Shown: positions 8,951-18,014 of the stretch, piece after piece
Layout: each line of letters starts with the position of its first letter
Numbering within the stretch: position 1 is the first letter of the stretch
Source: Sphingomonadaceae bacterium
Lineage (GTDB): Bacteria; Pseudomonadota; Alphaproteobacteria; Sphingomonadales; Sphingomonadaceae
Assembly (NCBI GenBank): GCA_024236155.1
Contig: JACKLA010000002.1
Span: forward strand, 310,001-374,000
Length of the DNA stretch: 64,000 nucleotides
Direction of reading: 5' to 3'
The notes under the pieces: generated by a model
Told to the model about the DNA's origin: nothing
What the model saw: the letters and a program-made list of their open reading frames with translations, nothing else
Database searches by the model: none
Position numbers and translations under genes: made by a program

Positions 8951-9871
8951 TTACCAGAAGAAGTCGTAAATCACGTCGACCACTTCGCCGGTATAGGTGT
9001 TCACCAGCAGCACATCGTCGTAATAGCGGACCCAGCGATAGGGGCCGTAGACTTCGGGCAGGCGATAGTGCCACGGGTCGCTGATCCAGTAGCGGCTGCC
9101 GAAGAACAGGTCGTCGAGATAGAACCCGATGCTCAGCCGGCGATAGCGATAACCGCGATACGGCGAATAATAGGTGCCGATGCGGAAGATGCTGCGGTTG
9201 TGGCTGCGATAGCGGTTCCAGTCATAACGCCGGTCGTTGCGCCAGCTGCGGCGGTCCCAGCGGCGGTAATTGTCCGCCCGGCGACCGTTGCGATAGCCGT
9301 CGCGGCGCCCGTCACGATAGGCTTGCCTTGTATCGCGGCGATCATCGCGCCGGTCAGCCCGGCGTCCGTCGCGATAGCCATCGGTGTAGCTCCGGTTGCG
9401 ACGGTTGTCGGTATAGGTGGTGTTGCGCTGGGTGCGCTGCGTCGACTGGCGATAGTCGCGGCGATCCTCCCGACGTTCGGTGCGGCGTTCAGTCCGGTTA
9501 TCGTTCGCGCGGCCACGCCACTGTTCGCGGCGGTCGATCTGCGCCTCGCGCCGGGCCTGTGCCGGGGCGATGGCAGGGCCTTGAGCCCGGCGTTCGCTGC
9601 GGACCTGCCGTGTGCGTTGTGGCTGGGCGGCCACCTGCCGCTGCTGGCGCGGTTGTGCCTGCGTGCGCTGGCGGTTTTCCTGCCTCGCTTCGCGACGCTC
9701 GCTACGGTTCGATCGTGCACCACGATTGCCCCGGTCACCACGATCCCCGCGCTCTGCGCGCTGGCTGTCGGCAGAGGTGGCGGCTTCGGCCTGGGCGGGA
9801 AGGGCGGTCAGCGCCATCGCAAGCGCGAGGGCGGATGCGCTTCCTGCAGTCAGAAATTGCTTCAAAGTCAT
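8951..9871 (-). CDS. exported Arg-rich RcnB-family-like protein
   Basis: This is a 306-residue protein. A signal peptide (LALAMALTALPAQAEA, cleavage near residue 29) is followed by about 150 residues of extremely Arg/Asp/Asn/Gln-rich low-complexity sequence with repeated DGRRADRRDDRRD and DGYRNGRR units. The C-terminal 90 residues are Tyr/Trp-rich and end in PYRWVRYYDDVLLVNTYTG-EVVDVIYDFF, which matches the RcnB-like periplasmic domain. E. coli RcnB helps control Ni/Co; most alphaproteobacterial relatives have no proven role. It is convergent with cytochrome b561. Confidence 0.75.
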   Translation of the reverse strand: MTLKQFLTAGSASALALAMALTALPAQAEAATSADSQRAERGDRGDRGNRGARSNRSERREARQENRQRTQAQPRQQRQVAAQPQRTRQVRSERRAQGPAIAPAQARREAQIDRREQWRGRANDNRTERRTERREDRRDYRQSTQRTQRNTTYTDNRRNRSYTDGYRDGRRADRRDDRRDTRQAYRDGRRDGYRNGRRADNYRRWDRRSWRNDRRYDWNRYRSHNRSIFRIGTYYSPYRGYRYRRLSIGFYLDDLFFGSRYWISDPWHYRLPEVYGPYRWVRYYDDVLLVNTYTGEVVDVIYDFFW

Positions 9872-10315
9872 TACGGCTCTCCAAACGTGTTGTTGCCGCT
9901 GCCCACCCTGCGCGGCCCTGTTGGTAAAACCCTGTTAGGGATTGGCGACTGACCGGAAACTGAACCGGCTGGTATGGCTGGCGTTAAGGTTTCGGCGCAA
10001 AAATCTGAATGGAATGGCGGACGGCAGGATGGGTGGTTTGTTGGGCGGGCGCCTGTCCGGCATGAGTTCGTCCGTCGGATTTGTGGGGGTGTTGACACTA
10101 TGGTGTCAATACCAAGCGAGGGACTAGTCTATAGCCAAAAGAGGCATATTATTGTTTTTAATCAATGTATTAAGGAAATACCCATGCCTTGTTGAACTGT
10201 CACCTTTCGATTGCCGGGAATTTGCTGCTTTCCGGTGTCAGGGCAGGGAATCGCCAGGCCAAAACCATAGCGGTCACAAGGTATGTAGGAAAATCCGGCG
10301 GGGTCGGTTTCGCCG
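9872..10315. other. 444-bp intergenic region with an AT-rich stretch and an operator-like palindrome
   Basis: The left part is the upstream region of the RcnB-like gene. The right part (about 10120-10190) is clearly more AT-rich than the surroundings. An AAGGAA ribosome site at 10173-10178 is followed by ATG-CCT-TGT-TGA (10184-10195), a reading frame of only three residues. No real gene is seen. It may be the remnant of a lost gene whose promoter (palindrome at 10092-10109) and ribosome site remain. Confidence 0.4.
10092..10109. promoter_or_regulatory. operator-like palindrome TTGACAC-TATG-GTGTCAA
   Basis: Seven-base perfect arms are separated by 4 bp, with the left arm containing a consensus -35 TTGACA. 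No regulator gene is adjacent, and the downstream plus-strand DNA has no substantial gene. Confidence 0.4.
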
Positions 10316-10858
10316 CTATTGCCACTCAACCAGCTTGAGCTTCGCCAACTTGCTACGCGCCTGTGCGGGGTCGCGGGTCTCGAGGAATTCGAGCTTGCCC
10401 TGCAAGGCCCCGACATTGAGTTTGGCATCGAGCAATATGCATTCGCCCGCGCCAAGGGTGACGCTGTGGTTCACCGCCGACCCTTTGGTCTGCGCTGCCA
10501 TCCGCCCCGTAATGACATGCTCGCCCGGTTCGACTTCGGCCATAACGAAACGCCCGGTGCGGAACTGGCTGGTGAGCGAATCGTCGATCACCACGTTCAT
10601 GCCCTGCTGCCCGCCGACGAAACCGTCCCGCATGATATAGATCGCTGCCTTGCCATCGGCGGCGATGAACTGCCGCGCCGCCTGCGCCGCGCCCTCGTCA
10701 GCAACGCCGGCACCTTTGTTGTTGAACAGGATGAAGGCGATATAGCCGAGCACGGGTATCAGCAGCAGCAAGCCGATAATCGGATAGGCAAAACCTGCGA
10801 CCAGCCCGACGCCGATTGCAAGGGCAAACAGGATGATGTTGCGCGGGGTCATGTTCAT
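10316..10858 (-). CDS. membrane-anchored protein with DUF2846-like domain
   Basis: This 180-residue protein starts at an ATG preceded by AAGGAG. Two hydrophobic helices (IILFALAIGVGLVAGFA; IGLLLLIPVLGYIAFILF) anchor it. The C-terminal part (AAIYIMRDGFVGGQQGMNVV, GRFVMAEVEPGEHVITGRM) has the RxGFxGG-x-MxVxIDD and VxPGEHxI elements of DUF2846/PEGA-like beta domains seen in envelope proteins. Function is unknown. It is divergent from the intradiol dioxygenase gene across 210 bp. Confidence 0.65.
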   Translation of the reverse strand: MNMTPRNIILFALAIGVGLVAGFAYPIIGLLLLIPVLGYIAFILFNNKGAGVADEGAAQAARQFIAADGKAAIYIMRDGFVGGQQGMNVVIDDSLTSQFRTGRFVMAEVEPGEHVITGRMAAQTKGSAVNHSVTLGAGECILLDAKLNVGALQGKLEFLETRDPAQARSKLAKLKLVEWQ

Positions 10859-11068
10859 CGGATGGGGACTCCTTGCTGGACGTCGCGAACTTTAGCGTGC
10901 GGCGAAGTGAAGCGATAGGGTGCGGTGGCTGCCGCACCCACCTGCTACAATGCGCGACAATCGGATTACAAACCAATACCCTGTTTTCGTTTTCAATCCC
11001 CATCGACCCCGCCACACAGCCTGCGGGGGCACATGCAATCCGCGCGAGCGGTTTCGATGGAGATGCGA

Positions 11069-11986
11069 ATGACCACCCCCCCTGCACTGTCCCCCAACCG
11101 CAAACCCGGCGAGCATCACGATCATGATGGCGGTTACGCAGCCGATGTTGCCATGGCGCGCAGTCTCGATCGCAGGCGCGCGCTCGGCCTGTTCGGCGTG
11201 GCATCGACTGCGGCGATAGTCGCGGCTTGCGGCGGCGAGGATTCGTCGTCGGTCACCAGCGGCGGGACGGCAACGCCCACGCCCACCCCAACTCCGACCT
11301 CGACAAGCTCGACCGGCACCGGTTCGAGCGGCACCTGCGTCTCTTACGCCAGCGAGACCAATGGCCCCTATCCGGCCGATGGCACCAATAACTCGAGCGG
11401 GTACACCTCCAACGTCATCACCCAGGCCAGCTTCCAACGGTCGGATATTCGCACAAGCGTGGCGACCGGCAACGAGTCTCCCGGCATCCCGCTGACCTTC
11501 ACCATCACGCTGGCCGATGTGAACAACAGCTGCGCCGCGCTGGCAGGCTATGCGATCTACATCTGGCACTGCGACGCCGAGGGCAGATATTCGCTCTACG
11601 ACATTCCGGCGGAAGATTACCGGCGTGGTATCCAAACGACCGACGCCAATGGCCAGGCCACTTTTACCACCATCGTGCCGGGCTGTTACAACGGGCGTTA
11701 CCCGCATATCCATTTCGAGGTTTTCTCCTCACTCACCAATGCCACCACCGGCCGCTATGCCGTGCTGGTTTCGCAGTTCGCTGTGCCCAAGGATGTGCTG
11801 ACTTCGATTTACGCCAGCGACACCCGGTACACGAGCAGCATTGCCGCGTTAAACAACACCTCGATTTCCAGCGATAATGTGTTCGGTGACAACACCAGCG
11901 CGCAGATCGACGCGATGACGATGGAAATGTCGGGCTCGATCGCCGCCGGTTACACTGCCACCGCCACTGTGGGCATTGCGACCTAA
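11069..11986 (+). CDS. Tat-exported intradiol ring-cleavage dioxygenase family protein
   Basis: The ATG at 11069 has a GGAG site 6 nt upstream and gives 305 residues. A twin-arginine signal (LDRRRALGLFGVASTAAIVA) ends at AACGG, which could also be a lipobox. A Thr/Pro/Ser linker follows. The catalytic domain begins at SYASETNGPYPADG and includes YAIYIWHCDAEGRYSLYD and PGCYNGRYPHIHFEVF. The Tyr and His residues there correspond to the Tyr2His2 Fe(III) ligands of protocatechuate 3,4-dioxygenase-like enzymes. No aromatic catabolic genes are near, so the substrate of this exported enzyme is unknown. Confidence 0.87.
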   Translation: MTTPPALSPNRKPGEHHDHDGGYAADVAMARSLDRRRALGLFGVASTAAIVAACGGEDSSSVTSGGTATPTPTPTPTSTSSTGTGSSGTCVSYASETNGPYPADGTNNSSGYTSNVITQASFQRSDIRTSVATGNESPGIPLTFTITLADVNNSCAALAGYAIYIWHCDAEGRYSLYDIPAEDYRRGIQTTDANGQATFTTIVPGCYNGRYPHIHFEVFSSLTNATTGRYAVLVSQFAVPKDVLTSIYASDTRYTSSIAALNNTSISSDNVFGDNTSAQIDAMTMEMSGSIAAGYTATATVGIAT

Positions 11987-12140
11987 CGAGCCGGTCGCAT
12001 GTCGGGGCGGCTGGTAACACCGAGCTGGTCGCCCCATAGGCATTTCGGGGCCGCTGGCAGCACTGCATTCACAGATGCCAATCGGGTGACTGTGGCTTTA
12101 CCGCATTGAAACCCCACGGTGGTCGAGATACCAATTGGTT

Positions 12141-13163
12141 TCAATTGCTTGATTGTTTGGCAAGCCCCGATCTCAACATCGCCTCGAGCCCTTCGACAAC
12201 CAGTGCCATGCGCCCGAAATCCAGCTTCTCAGCGGTGTCAGTTGGCCGATGGTAGTGAGGATTTCGGAAAATCGCCGTGTCCGTGATCATAAAGGCAGGG
12301 ATCCCGCGTTGCGAGTATGCCCAGTGATCGGACCAGTCGATCCCCTGTATGATGGCCGGGGCTGTGCCGCCCACAGAAGGAATGCGTGCATTCTCGCGGA
12401 ATGAGCCCACCATCCTTCGAAGGAAATCGCGTGACGAAGTGTCGCCGACAAAAGCGATAAAATTGCCCTTCGAAGGGTAACGCAGTGACAGCGGGAACGG
12501 GTAGTGCTGGCTGCCGGAATTTTCGGAGTAGTAACCGATTGCCTCAATGGAGATCATCCCCAGGACGTCGTCCGGTTCCTCGACTGAATGAGCATGCACA
12601 TGGCTGCCCATTGCATTGGTTTTGAAATGCGGCGGCTCCTCGTTTGCGTAGAAAACCAGTTCCAACTCAATGGGGCTTGTGCCGGAATTGGCTTTCAATG
12701 CGCGGGCGAGTTCCAGCAACGCTGCAACTCCACTGGCATTGTCATCTGCACCGGGCGATGACCCAGCCGTATCATAGTGCGCGCCGATAATAAGAATAGG
12801 TGCATCCGGTTGGGCGGCGGGAATTCTGACGATTACATTGTCGGCCGGGGAAACGACCTCCTGCAATTCGGGATCATACCCGTAGGAACGCAATTCAGTC
12901 GTCAGATAGCCGATAGTGTGCTGGACTGATGCCAGCCTTTGAAGATTGCGGGGCCCGGCTGCCAGCGTTCGGACATGGGTTTCCAGCCTTGATGCGAGTG
13001 CGCTGTCTGATGGTTGCCTGGCGGGGCCTTCATACGAGCTTCCGGGCGTTGCGGTTGCCCAAAGAAAGCCGACAACAAGTGCGGTGACAATTCCAAATCC
13101 AACAAGCAAAAAAACGCGGCGAGCTACCCCGCCGCGTCTTTCCGAATGTTCGACAAAGTTCAC
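12141..13163 (-). CDS. M28-family metallopeptidase, membrane-anchored
   Basis: This 340-residue protein has an N-terminal transmembrane helix (FLLVGFGIVTALVVGFLWA, residues 19-37) and a periplasmic M28 aminopeptidase domain. Di-zinc ligands are visible as IGAHYDTA (His), GADDNASG (Asp), FYANEEPP (Glu) and a late NPHYHRPTD (His). The family cleaves N-terminal residues from peptides. The gene starts 3 bp behind ettA on the same strand, so it is probably cotranscribed with it. Confidence 0.87.
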   Translation of the reverse strand: MNFVEHSERRGGVARRVFLLVGFGIVTALVVGFLWATATPGSSYEGPARQPSDSALASRLETHVRTLAAGPRNLQRLASVQHTIGYLTTELRSYGYDPELQEVVSPADNVIVRIPAAQPDAPILIIGAHYDTAGSSPGADDNASGVAALLELARALKANSGTSPIELELVFYANEEPPHFKTNAMGSHVHAHSVEEPDDVLGMISIEAIGYYSENSGSQHYPFPLSLRYPSKGNFIAFVGDTSSRDFLRRMVGSFRENARIPSVGGTAPAIIQGIDWSDHWAYSQRGIPAFMITDTAIFRNPHYHRPTDTAEKLDFGRMALVVEGLEAMLRSGLAKQSSN

Positions 13164-13166
13164 CGC

Positions 13167-14840
13167 CTACCTCGTCAGCTTCTTGTACGCCAACCTTGTA
13201 GGCCGATCCGCAGCATCGCCAAGGCGCCGCCGCTTGTCCTCTTCGTAAGCCTCGAAGTTGCCCTCGAACCATTCGACGTGGCTGTTGCCCTCGAAGGCGA
13301 GGATATGCGTCGCCAGACGGTCGAGGAAGAAGCGGTCATGGCTGATGATCACAGCGCAGCCGGCGAAGTTTTCGATCGCTTCTTCGAGCGCGCCCAGCGT
13401 TTCGACGTCGAGGTCGTTGGTCGGTTCGTCGAGCAGCAGCACGTTGCCGCCCTGCTTGAGCATCTTGGCCATGTGGACGCGGTTGCGTTCACCGCCTGAC
13501 AGCTTGCCGACATTCTTCTGCTGGTCGCTGCCCTTGAAATTGAACGCGCCGACATAGGCGCGGGTCGACATGTCGTGTCCATTGACCTTCATGTAATCGA
13601 GCCCGTCGGAGATTTCCTCCCACACATTGTTGCTCGCCGTCAGGTCGTCGCGGCTCTGGTCGACATAGCCGAGGCGCACGGTTTCGCCGATGTCGAGGCT
13701 GCCTTCATCGGGCGTTTCCTGCCCGGTGATGATGCGGAACAGGGTCGATTTGCCCGCGCCGTTCGGCCCGATCACCCCGACGATGCCGCCGGGCGGCAGC
13801 ATGAAGTCGAGATTTTCGAACAGCAGCTTGTCGCCATAGGCCTTGGTCAGGCCCTTCGCCTCGATCACCTTGCCACCAAGCCGCTCGGGCACCTGGATGA
13901 CGATCTGCGCCTTGCCGGGTTTGCGGCCGTCCTGCGCGTCCTGCAGTTCCTCGAACTTGCGGATACGCGCCTTGGACTTGGTCTGGCGCGCGCTGGGCGT
14001 CTGCCGGATCCATTCGAGTTCGCGGGCCAGCGCCTTCTGCTTGCCCGATTCCTCGCGGCTTTCCTGCTCGAGCCGCTTGGCCTTCTTCTCGAGATAGGTC
14101 GAGTAGTTGCCTTCATAGGGATAGTAGCTGCCGCGATCGAGTTCGAGGATCCAGCCGACGACATTGTCGAGGAAATAGCGGTCATGGGTGATCATCAGCA
14201 CCGCACCGGCATATTCCTTGAGGTGGTTTTCGAGCCATTCGACGCTTTCGGCATCGAGGTGGTTGGTCGGTTCGTCGAGCAGCAGGATGCTGGGCTTCTG
14301 GATCAGCAGGCGGGTGAGGGCGACGCGGCGTTTCTCACCGCCCGACAGGTCGTTCACCGGCCAGTCCCCCGGGGGGCAACGCAGGGCCTCCATCGCGATT
14401 TCGAGCTGGTTGTCGAGCGTCCACCCGTCGACCGCGTCGATCTTGTCCTGCAGTTCCGCCATTTCGGCGCCCAGCGCATCGAAGTCGGCGTCTTCTTCGG
14501 CCATCTCCATGCCAATCTGGTTGAAGCGTTCGACCATATTGGCCGTTTCACGCGCGCCGTCCTTGACGTTTTCGAGCACCGTCTTGCTCTCATCCAGTTG
14601 CGGTTCCTGCGGAAGATAGCCGACGGTGATGTTCTCGCCCGGCCATGCCTCACCGGCGAAATCGGTGTCGATCCCGGCCATGATCTTCATCAGGGTGGAC
14701 TTGCCCGCGCCATTGGGGCCGACGATGCCGATCTTCGCGCCCTGGTAGAACTGCAGGTTGATGTTGGTGAGCACCGGCTTCTGGGCACCGGGGAAGCTCT
14801 TGGTCATGTTCTTCATGACGTATGCGTATTGCGCGGACAT
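13167..14840 (-). CDS. ettA: energy-dependent translational throttle ATPase EttA (ABC-F)
   Basis: The ATG at 14840, with GAAGGAA upstream, gives 557 residues, the normal EttA length; longer versions are open-frame artefacts. Two ABC domains are present, each with GPNGAGKST Walker A, LSGGE signature and LLLDEPTN(H/D)LD Walker B. Between them are the linker and the EttA-type arm region. There is no transmembrane part. EttA binds the ribosomal E site and gates entry to elongation according to energy charge. It is upstream of an M28 peptidase gene and divergent from another M28 gene. Confidence 0.93.
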   Translation of the reverse strand: MSAQYAYVMKNMTKSFPGAQKPVLTNINLQFYQGAKIGIVGPNGAGKSTLMKIMAGIDTDFAGEAWPGENITVGYLPQEPQLDESKTVLENVKDGARETANMVERFNQIGMEMAEEDADFDALGAEMAELQDKIDAVDGWTLDNQLEIAMEALRCPPGDWPVNDLSGGEKRRVALTRLLIQKPSILLLDEPTNHLDAESVEWLENHLKEYAGAVLMITHDRYFLDNVVGWILELDRGSYYPYEGNYSTYLEKKAKRLEQESREESGKQKALARELEWIRQTPSARQTKSKARIRKFEELQDAQDGRKPGKAQIVIQVPERLGGKVIEAKGLTKAYGDKLLFENLDFMLPPGGIVGVIGPNGAGKSTLFRIITGQETPDEGSLDIGETVRLGYVDQSRDDLTASNNVWEEISDGLDYMKVNGHDMSTRAYVGAFNFKGSDQQKNVGKLSGGERNRVHMAKMLKQGGNVLLLDEPTNDLDVETLGALEEAIENFAGCAVIISHDRFFLDRLATHILAFEGNSHVEWFEGNFEAYEEDKRRRLGDAADRPTRLAYKKLTR

Positions 14841-14950
14841 CTGCGGTTCCTTCGGGAATCTGTCTGAAATGGAGTTGGCGCGCAGATAGGGGGTGAGCGC
14901 GTGCGGGGCAAGCTGGACTTGGCCAATGCCGGGCGATAGCAGTTGCGCCC

Positions 14951-16333
14951 ATGAACAGACTCGCACTTGCGCTTGCCGCGCTCTCGCTTCCGATCCCGGT
15001 TGCCGTATCGGCATCGAACCCTGACATGACGCTGGAGGAGGGCGCCGACAGGGTTCTCGACCATGACAAAATCGCATGGGATTTCGTCGAGGGGATCACA
15101 ACGGAAGTCGGGCCGAGGCAGGCCGGGACTGAGGCAGAGGCGCGGGGGCGTGAGTGGGCCTCCAACTGGATGAGGGCCAACGGGTTTGACAGCGTTGCCA
15201 TCGAGCCGTTCGAAATGGAAACATGGGTACCGGGCGACACGCACAAGGCCGAAATCCTCAGCCCGTTTGCGCAGCCGCTGGTGGTACAGCCGCTGGGTGG
15301 CAGTGCCTCGACAGGGCCGGAAGGCATCACCGCCGAGGTCGTCTATTTCCGCACCGTGGATGAACTGCGCGCCGCGCCGGATGGCAGCCTCAAGGGCAAG
15401 ATCGCCTATATCTCGCACAGCATGACGCCGACGCAGGACGGCAGCCAGTATGGCTTTGCCGGGCCTGCACGCTGGGTCGGCTCGGGCATCGCTGCCAGCA
15501 AGGGGGCGCTGGCGACGGTGATCAAGTCGGTCGGGACCGACAACCACCGCAACCCGCATACCGGCGGGGCGGGCTTCCCCGATGGTGTTGCGCCAACCCC
15601 TGCCGGTGCGCTGCCATTGCCCGATGCCGCCAATCTGGAGCGCATGTTCGAACGCGCAGGCGGCAAACCGATCACGATGAAGCTGACGCTCACGCCCAAA
15701 CAGCTGGGCACGACCATGAGCGGCAATGTCGTGGGCGAAATCGCGGGGCGCGATCCCTCGCTGCCGCCGGTGCTGGTCGCCTGCCACATCGACAGCTGGT
15801 GGAACGGCACCGGTGCATTCGACGATGGTGCGGGCTGCGGTATCGTTGCGGCGGCGGCACTGCATGTCCGCCACACCGGCAAGCCGCTGCGCACGATCCG
15901 CGTGCTGATGGCCGGGGCAGAGGAAACCGGCCTGTGGGGCTCCAAGGCCTATAGCGCCGCGCATATTGCTGACCCGATCGCCGTCGGGCTTGAAAGCGAT
16001 TTCGGGGCGGACCGTATCTGGCAGTTCCAGAGCAATTTCCGCGAAGCGAACCCGGACCTGCATGCAAAAATCGCGTCTTCCGTCGCGCGTTTCGGCGTGT
16101 CGAATTCGACCATGGTCGCCAATGGCGGGGCGGATATCAACATCGCCCGCGATCAGAAGACCGCGATTATCGATCTGCAGCAGGACGGAACCCGCTATTT
16201 CGACCTGCACCACACTCCCGATGACACGCTCGACAAGATCGACCCGGTGCAACTGCGCCAGAATGTCGCGGTGTGGACGCAGGTCGTCGGGATACTGGCC
16301 AATGAACCGGGCGAGATACTGCCCAAGGAGTGA
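14951..16333 (+). CDS. secreted M28-family peptidase (carboxypeptidase Q-like)
   Basis: This 460-residue protein has a signal peptide (LALALAALSLPIPVAVSA, cleavage near residue 21). A PA-like insert (about residues 100-240) precedes the M28 catalytic core. Zn ligands are seen in VLVACHIDSW (His), AFDDGAG (Asp), MAGAEETGLWG (Glu-Glu), ESDFGADR (Asp) and LHHTPDDT (His). The layout resembles plasma carboxypeptidase Q/PGCP-type dipeptidases. It is convergent with the MATE gene (2-bp gap), and its start lies 110 bp from the divergent ettA start. Confidence 0.87.
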   Translation: MNRLALALAALSLPIPVAVSASNPDMTLEEGADRVLDHDKIAWDFVEGITTEVGPRQAGTEAEARGREWASNWMRANGFDSVAIEPFEMETWVPGDTHKAEILSPFAQPLVVQPLGGSASTGPEGITAEVVYFRTVDELRAAPDGSLKGKIAYISHSMTPTQDGSQYGFAGPARWVGSGIAASKGALATVIKSVGTDNHRNPHTGGAGFPDGVAPTPAGALPLPDAANLERMFERAGGKPITMKLTLTPKQLGTTMSGNVVGEIAGRDPSLPPVLVACHIDSWWNGTGAFDDGAGCGIVAAAALHVRHTGKPLRTIRVLMAGAEETGLWGSKAYSAAHIADPIAVGLESDFGADRIWQFQSNFREANPDLHAKIASSVARFGVSNSTMVANGGADINIARDQKTAIIDLQQDGTRYFDLHHTPDDTLDKIDPVQLRQNVAVWTQVVGILANEPGEILPKE

Positions 16334-16335
16334 GT

Positions 16336-17676
16336 TCAGGCGAAACCGCGTTGCAGCAGGCGCGGCATAATTGCCAGTTGCAGTAAGGCCCGGATCACAA
16401 GGAACAGGGTGAAACTCAGCCACAGCCCGGCATTGCCCATCGGCCAGGTCAGCCACAGGCTCAGCGCGAAGGCGAAGGCGGAGCCAAGCATCGACAGCAA
16501 CAATGCGCGCGTCCAACTCGCGCCGACGAACACGCCGTCGAAAATAAAGCCCGCCACGCCCGCAAAGGGGATGACGACCAGCCAGATGGCGCTCGCCTGT
16601 GCTGCCTCTGCCACGCCGTGGGTTGCGGCAAAGCTTGCGAGTACGGGATCGGCAAACAGCGCAAACGCGCCTGCCACCACCGCAGCAGCGGCGAAACCGC
16701 GCCATATCGTTGCGCGGACATAGGCGGTGAAGCCCGCCCGGTCCTTCGCGCCGAAGCATTCGCCATTGAGCACTTGTGCCGCATTCTCGAACCCGTCGAG
16801 CAGCAGCGCGGTGAAAATGAACATCTGGTAGATGATCCCGTTGGCCGCCAGCACCACCGCGCCGCGCTCGGCGCTTAGGCGGGTGAGCGAGGCGAGGGCG
16901 ACCACCAGCACCAAGGTGCGCAGGAACAGGTCGCGATTGACCGAGAGGAAGGGGGCGAGCGCCTGCCAGCCGAGATTGCCTTTCGTCCGCAATTGCCCGG
17001 CCAGCGCGCGCAGCAAATCGCCCCGTAGCAGGAACAGGCCGACAGCCGCTAGCTTGGCATATTCGGCGATCAGGCTCGACCAGCCGACCCCGGCAATTCC
17101 CAGATCGAGTGCCAGCACGAACCACAGGCCCAACCCGACATTGAGCAGGTTGTAACCCACTTCGAACAGCAGCACCGCCTTCATCTGCCGCCGTCCAACC
17201 ATGAAGCCGATCAGCGCGAGATTGACCATGACGGCCGGCGCGGACCAATAGCGGATTTCGGCATAGGTACGCGCGGCGACCAGTACCTCCCCTTCTGCTC
17301 CCAGCGCATCGAGCGCGAAGGGCAGGATCAACGGTTTGAACGCCAGCAACAGTGCCGCAATGGCGAGGCCCACCGCCAGCCCGCGCAACAGCACTGATGC
17401 CTGCGCATTGGCCCCTTCACGAGTGCCTGCCTGCGCGACCATGCCGGTGGTGCCGGTCTTGAGGAAATTCATCACCGTGAACAGCACCGCGAACAGCCGC
17501 GCGCCGACATCGACCGCGCCCTGCGCCGCCGCATCCTCCAGCCGCCCGACGATCCACATATCGCCCATGCCGATCAGGGCGGTGGCGACATTGGTCACCA
17601 TGGCGGGCAGGGCAATGGCCCAGATCGCGCTGGTGTCGATGGTCGATGGGGTGGTGTTCGTTGACGGGGTGTTCAC
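16336..17676 (-). CDS. MATE-family multidrug/organic cation antiporter
   Basis: A GTG at 17676 with a GGGAGG ribosome site gives 446 residues, the usual MATE length. The open frame continues upstream through the tRNA-Pro gene, so a longer start is rejected. Twelve hydrophobic segments are visible, with the first repeat starting IWAIALPAMVTNVATALIGMGDMWIVGRL, written here as IWAIALPAMVTN then ATALIGMGDMWIVGRL. MATE proteins export drugs or metabolites in exchange for Na+ or H+. The substrate is unknown. Confidence 0.9.
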   Translation of the reverse strand: MNTPSTNTTPSTIDTSAIWAIALPAMVTNVATALIGMGDMWIVGRLEDAAAQGAVDVGARLFAVLFTVMNFLKTGTTGMVAQAGTREGANAQASVLLRGLAVGLAIAALLLAFKPLILPFALDALGAEGEVLVAARTYAEIRYWSAPAVMVNLALIGFMVGRRQMKAVLLFEVGYNLLNVGLGLWFVLALDLGIAGVGWSSLIAEYAKLAAVGLFLLRGDLLRALAGQLRTKGNLGWQALAPFLSVNRDLFLRTLVLVVALASLTRLSAERGAVVLAANGIIYQMFIFTALLLDGFENAAQVLNGECFGAKDRAGFTAYVRATIWRGFAAAAVVAGAFALFADPVLASFAATHGVAEAAQASAIWLVVIPFAGVAGFIFDGVFVGASWTRALLLSMLGSAFAFALSLWLTWPMGNAGLWLSFTLFLVIRALLQLAIMPRLLQRGFA

Positions 17677-17752
17677 AAGGCCGCCTCCCGCGCTTCGCTT
17701 GGGAGCATTTTGGCCGAAAGTGTCCCCCGGACACTTTCGAGTCTCAAAATGC

Positions 17753-17829
17753 TGGTCGGGGAGAGAGGATTCGAACCTCCGACCCCCTGTACCCAAAACA
17801 GGTGCGCTACCAGGCTGCGCCACTCCCCG
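17753..17829 (-). tRNA. tRNA-Pro (anticodon UGG)
   Basis: A full cloverleaf is present on the minus strand: acceptor CGGGGAG/CTCCCCG, anticodon stem CCTGT/ACAGG with loop TTTGGGT (anticodon TGG), GGTTCGAATCC T-arm, and an encoded CCA end. Confidence 0.96.
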
Positions 17830-17855
17830 ACCGATTTTCGCCATGTTGCATCCGG

Positions 17856-17929
17856 TGGGCCCGGCAGGACTCGAACCCGCGACCTAGCCGTTATGAGCGG
17901 CCAGCTCTAACCAACTGAGCTACAGGCCC
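17856..17929 (-). tRNA. tRNA with CAU anticodon (Met elongator or Ile2)
   Basis: Acceptor GGGCCTG/CGGGCCC, anticodon stem GGCCG/CGGCT with loop CTCATAA, T-arm GGGTTCGAGTCC. The CAU anticodon is shared by elongator tRNA-Met and lysidine-modified tRNA-Ile2. The D-arm and variable loop do not decide between them by eye. CCA is not encoded (CCG follows). It lies 26 bp from tRNA-Pro on the same strand. Confidence 0.93.
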
Positions 17930-18014
17930 ATGGATGCCTTACAGCGAGGCGCGCGTTAGCTTGGCCGTGCGGCAGTGGCAAGCGGAACGTGGCGTGTTTT
18001 GCCCTATGCCCGAT

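Noticed and set aside
9068..9952. 294-residue Val/Ala-rich frame antisense to the RcnB-like gene
   Set aside because: It is the complement of Arg-codon-rich low-complexity DNA, which produces long false frames.
13575..14867. 430-residue open frame antisense to ettA
   Set aside because: Shadow of a highly conserved gene in GC-rich DNA; the translation is low-complexity and resembles no protein family.
17677..17844. N-terminal extension of the MATE gene
   Set aside because: It would translate the tRNA-Pro gene; the GTG at 17676 has a proper ribosome site and gives the normal family length.
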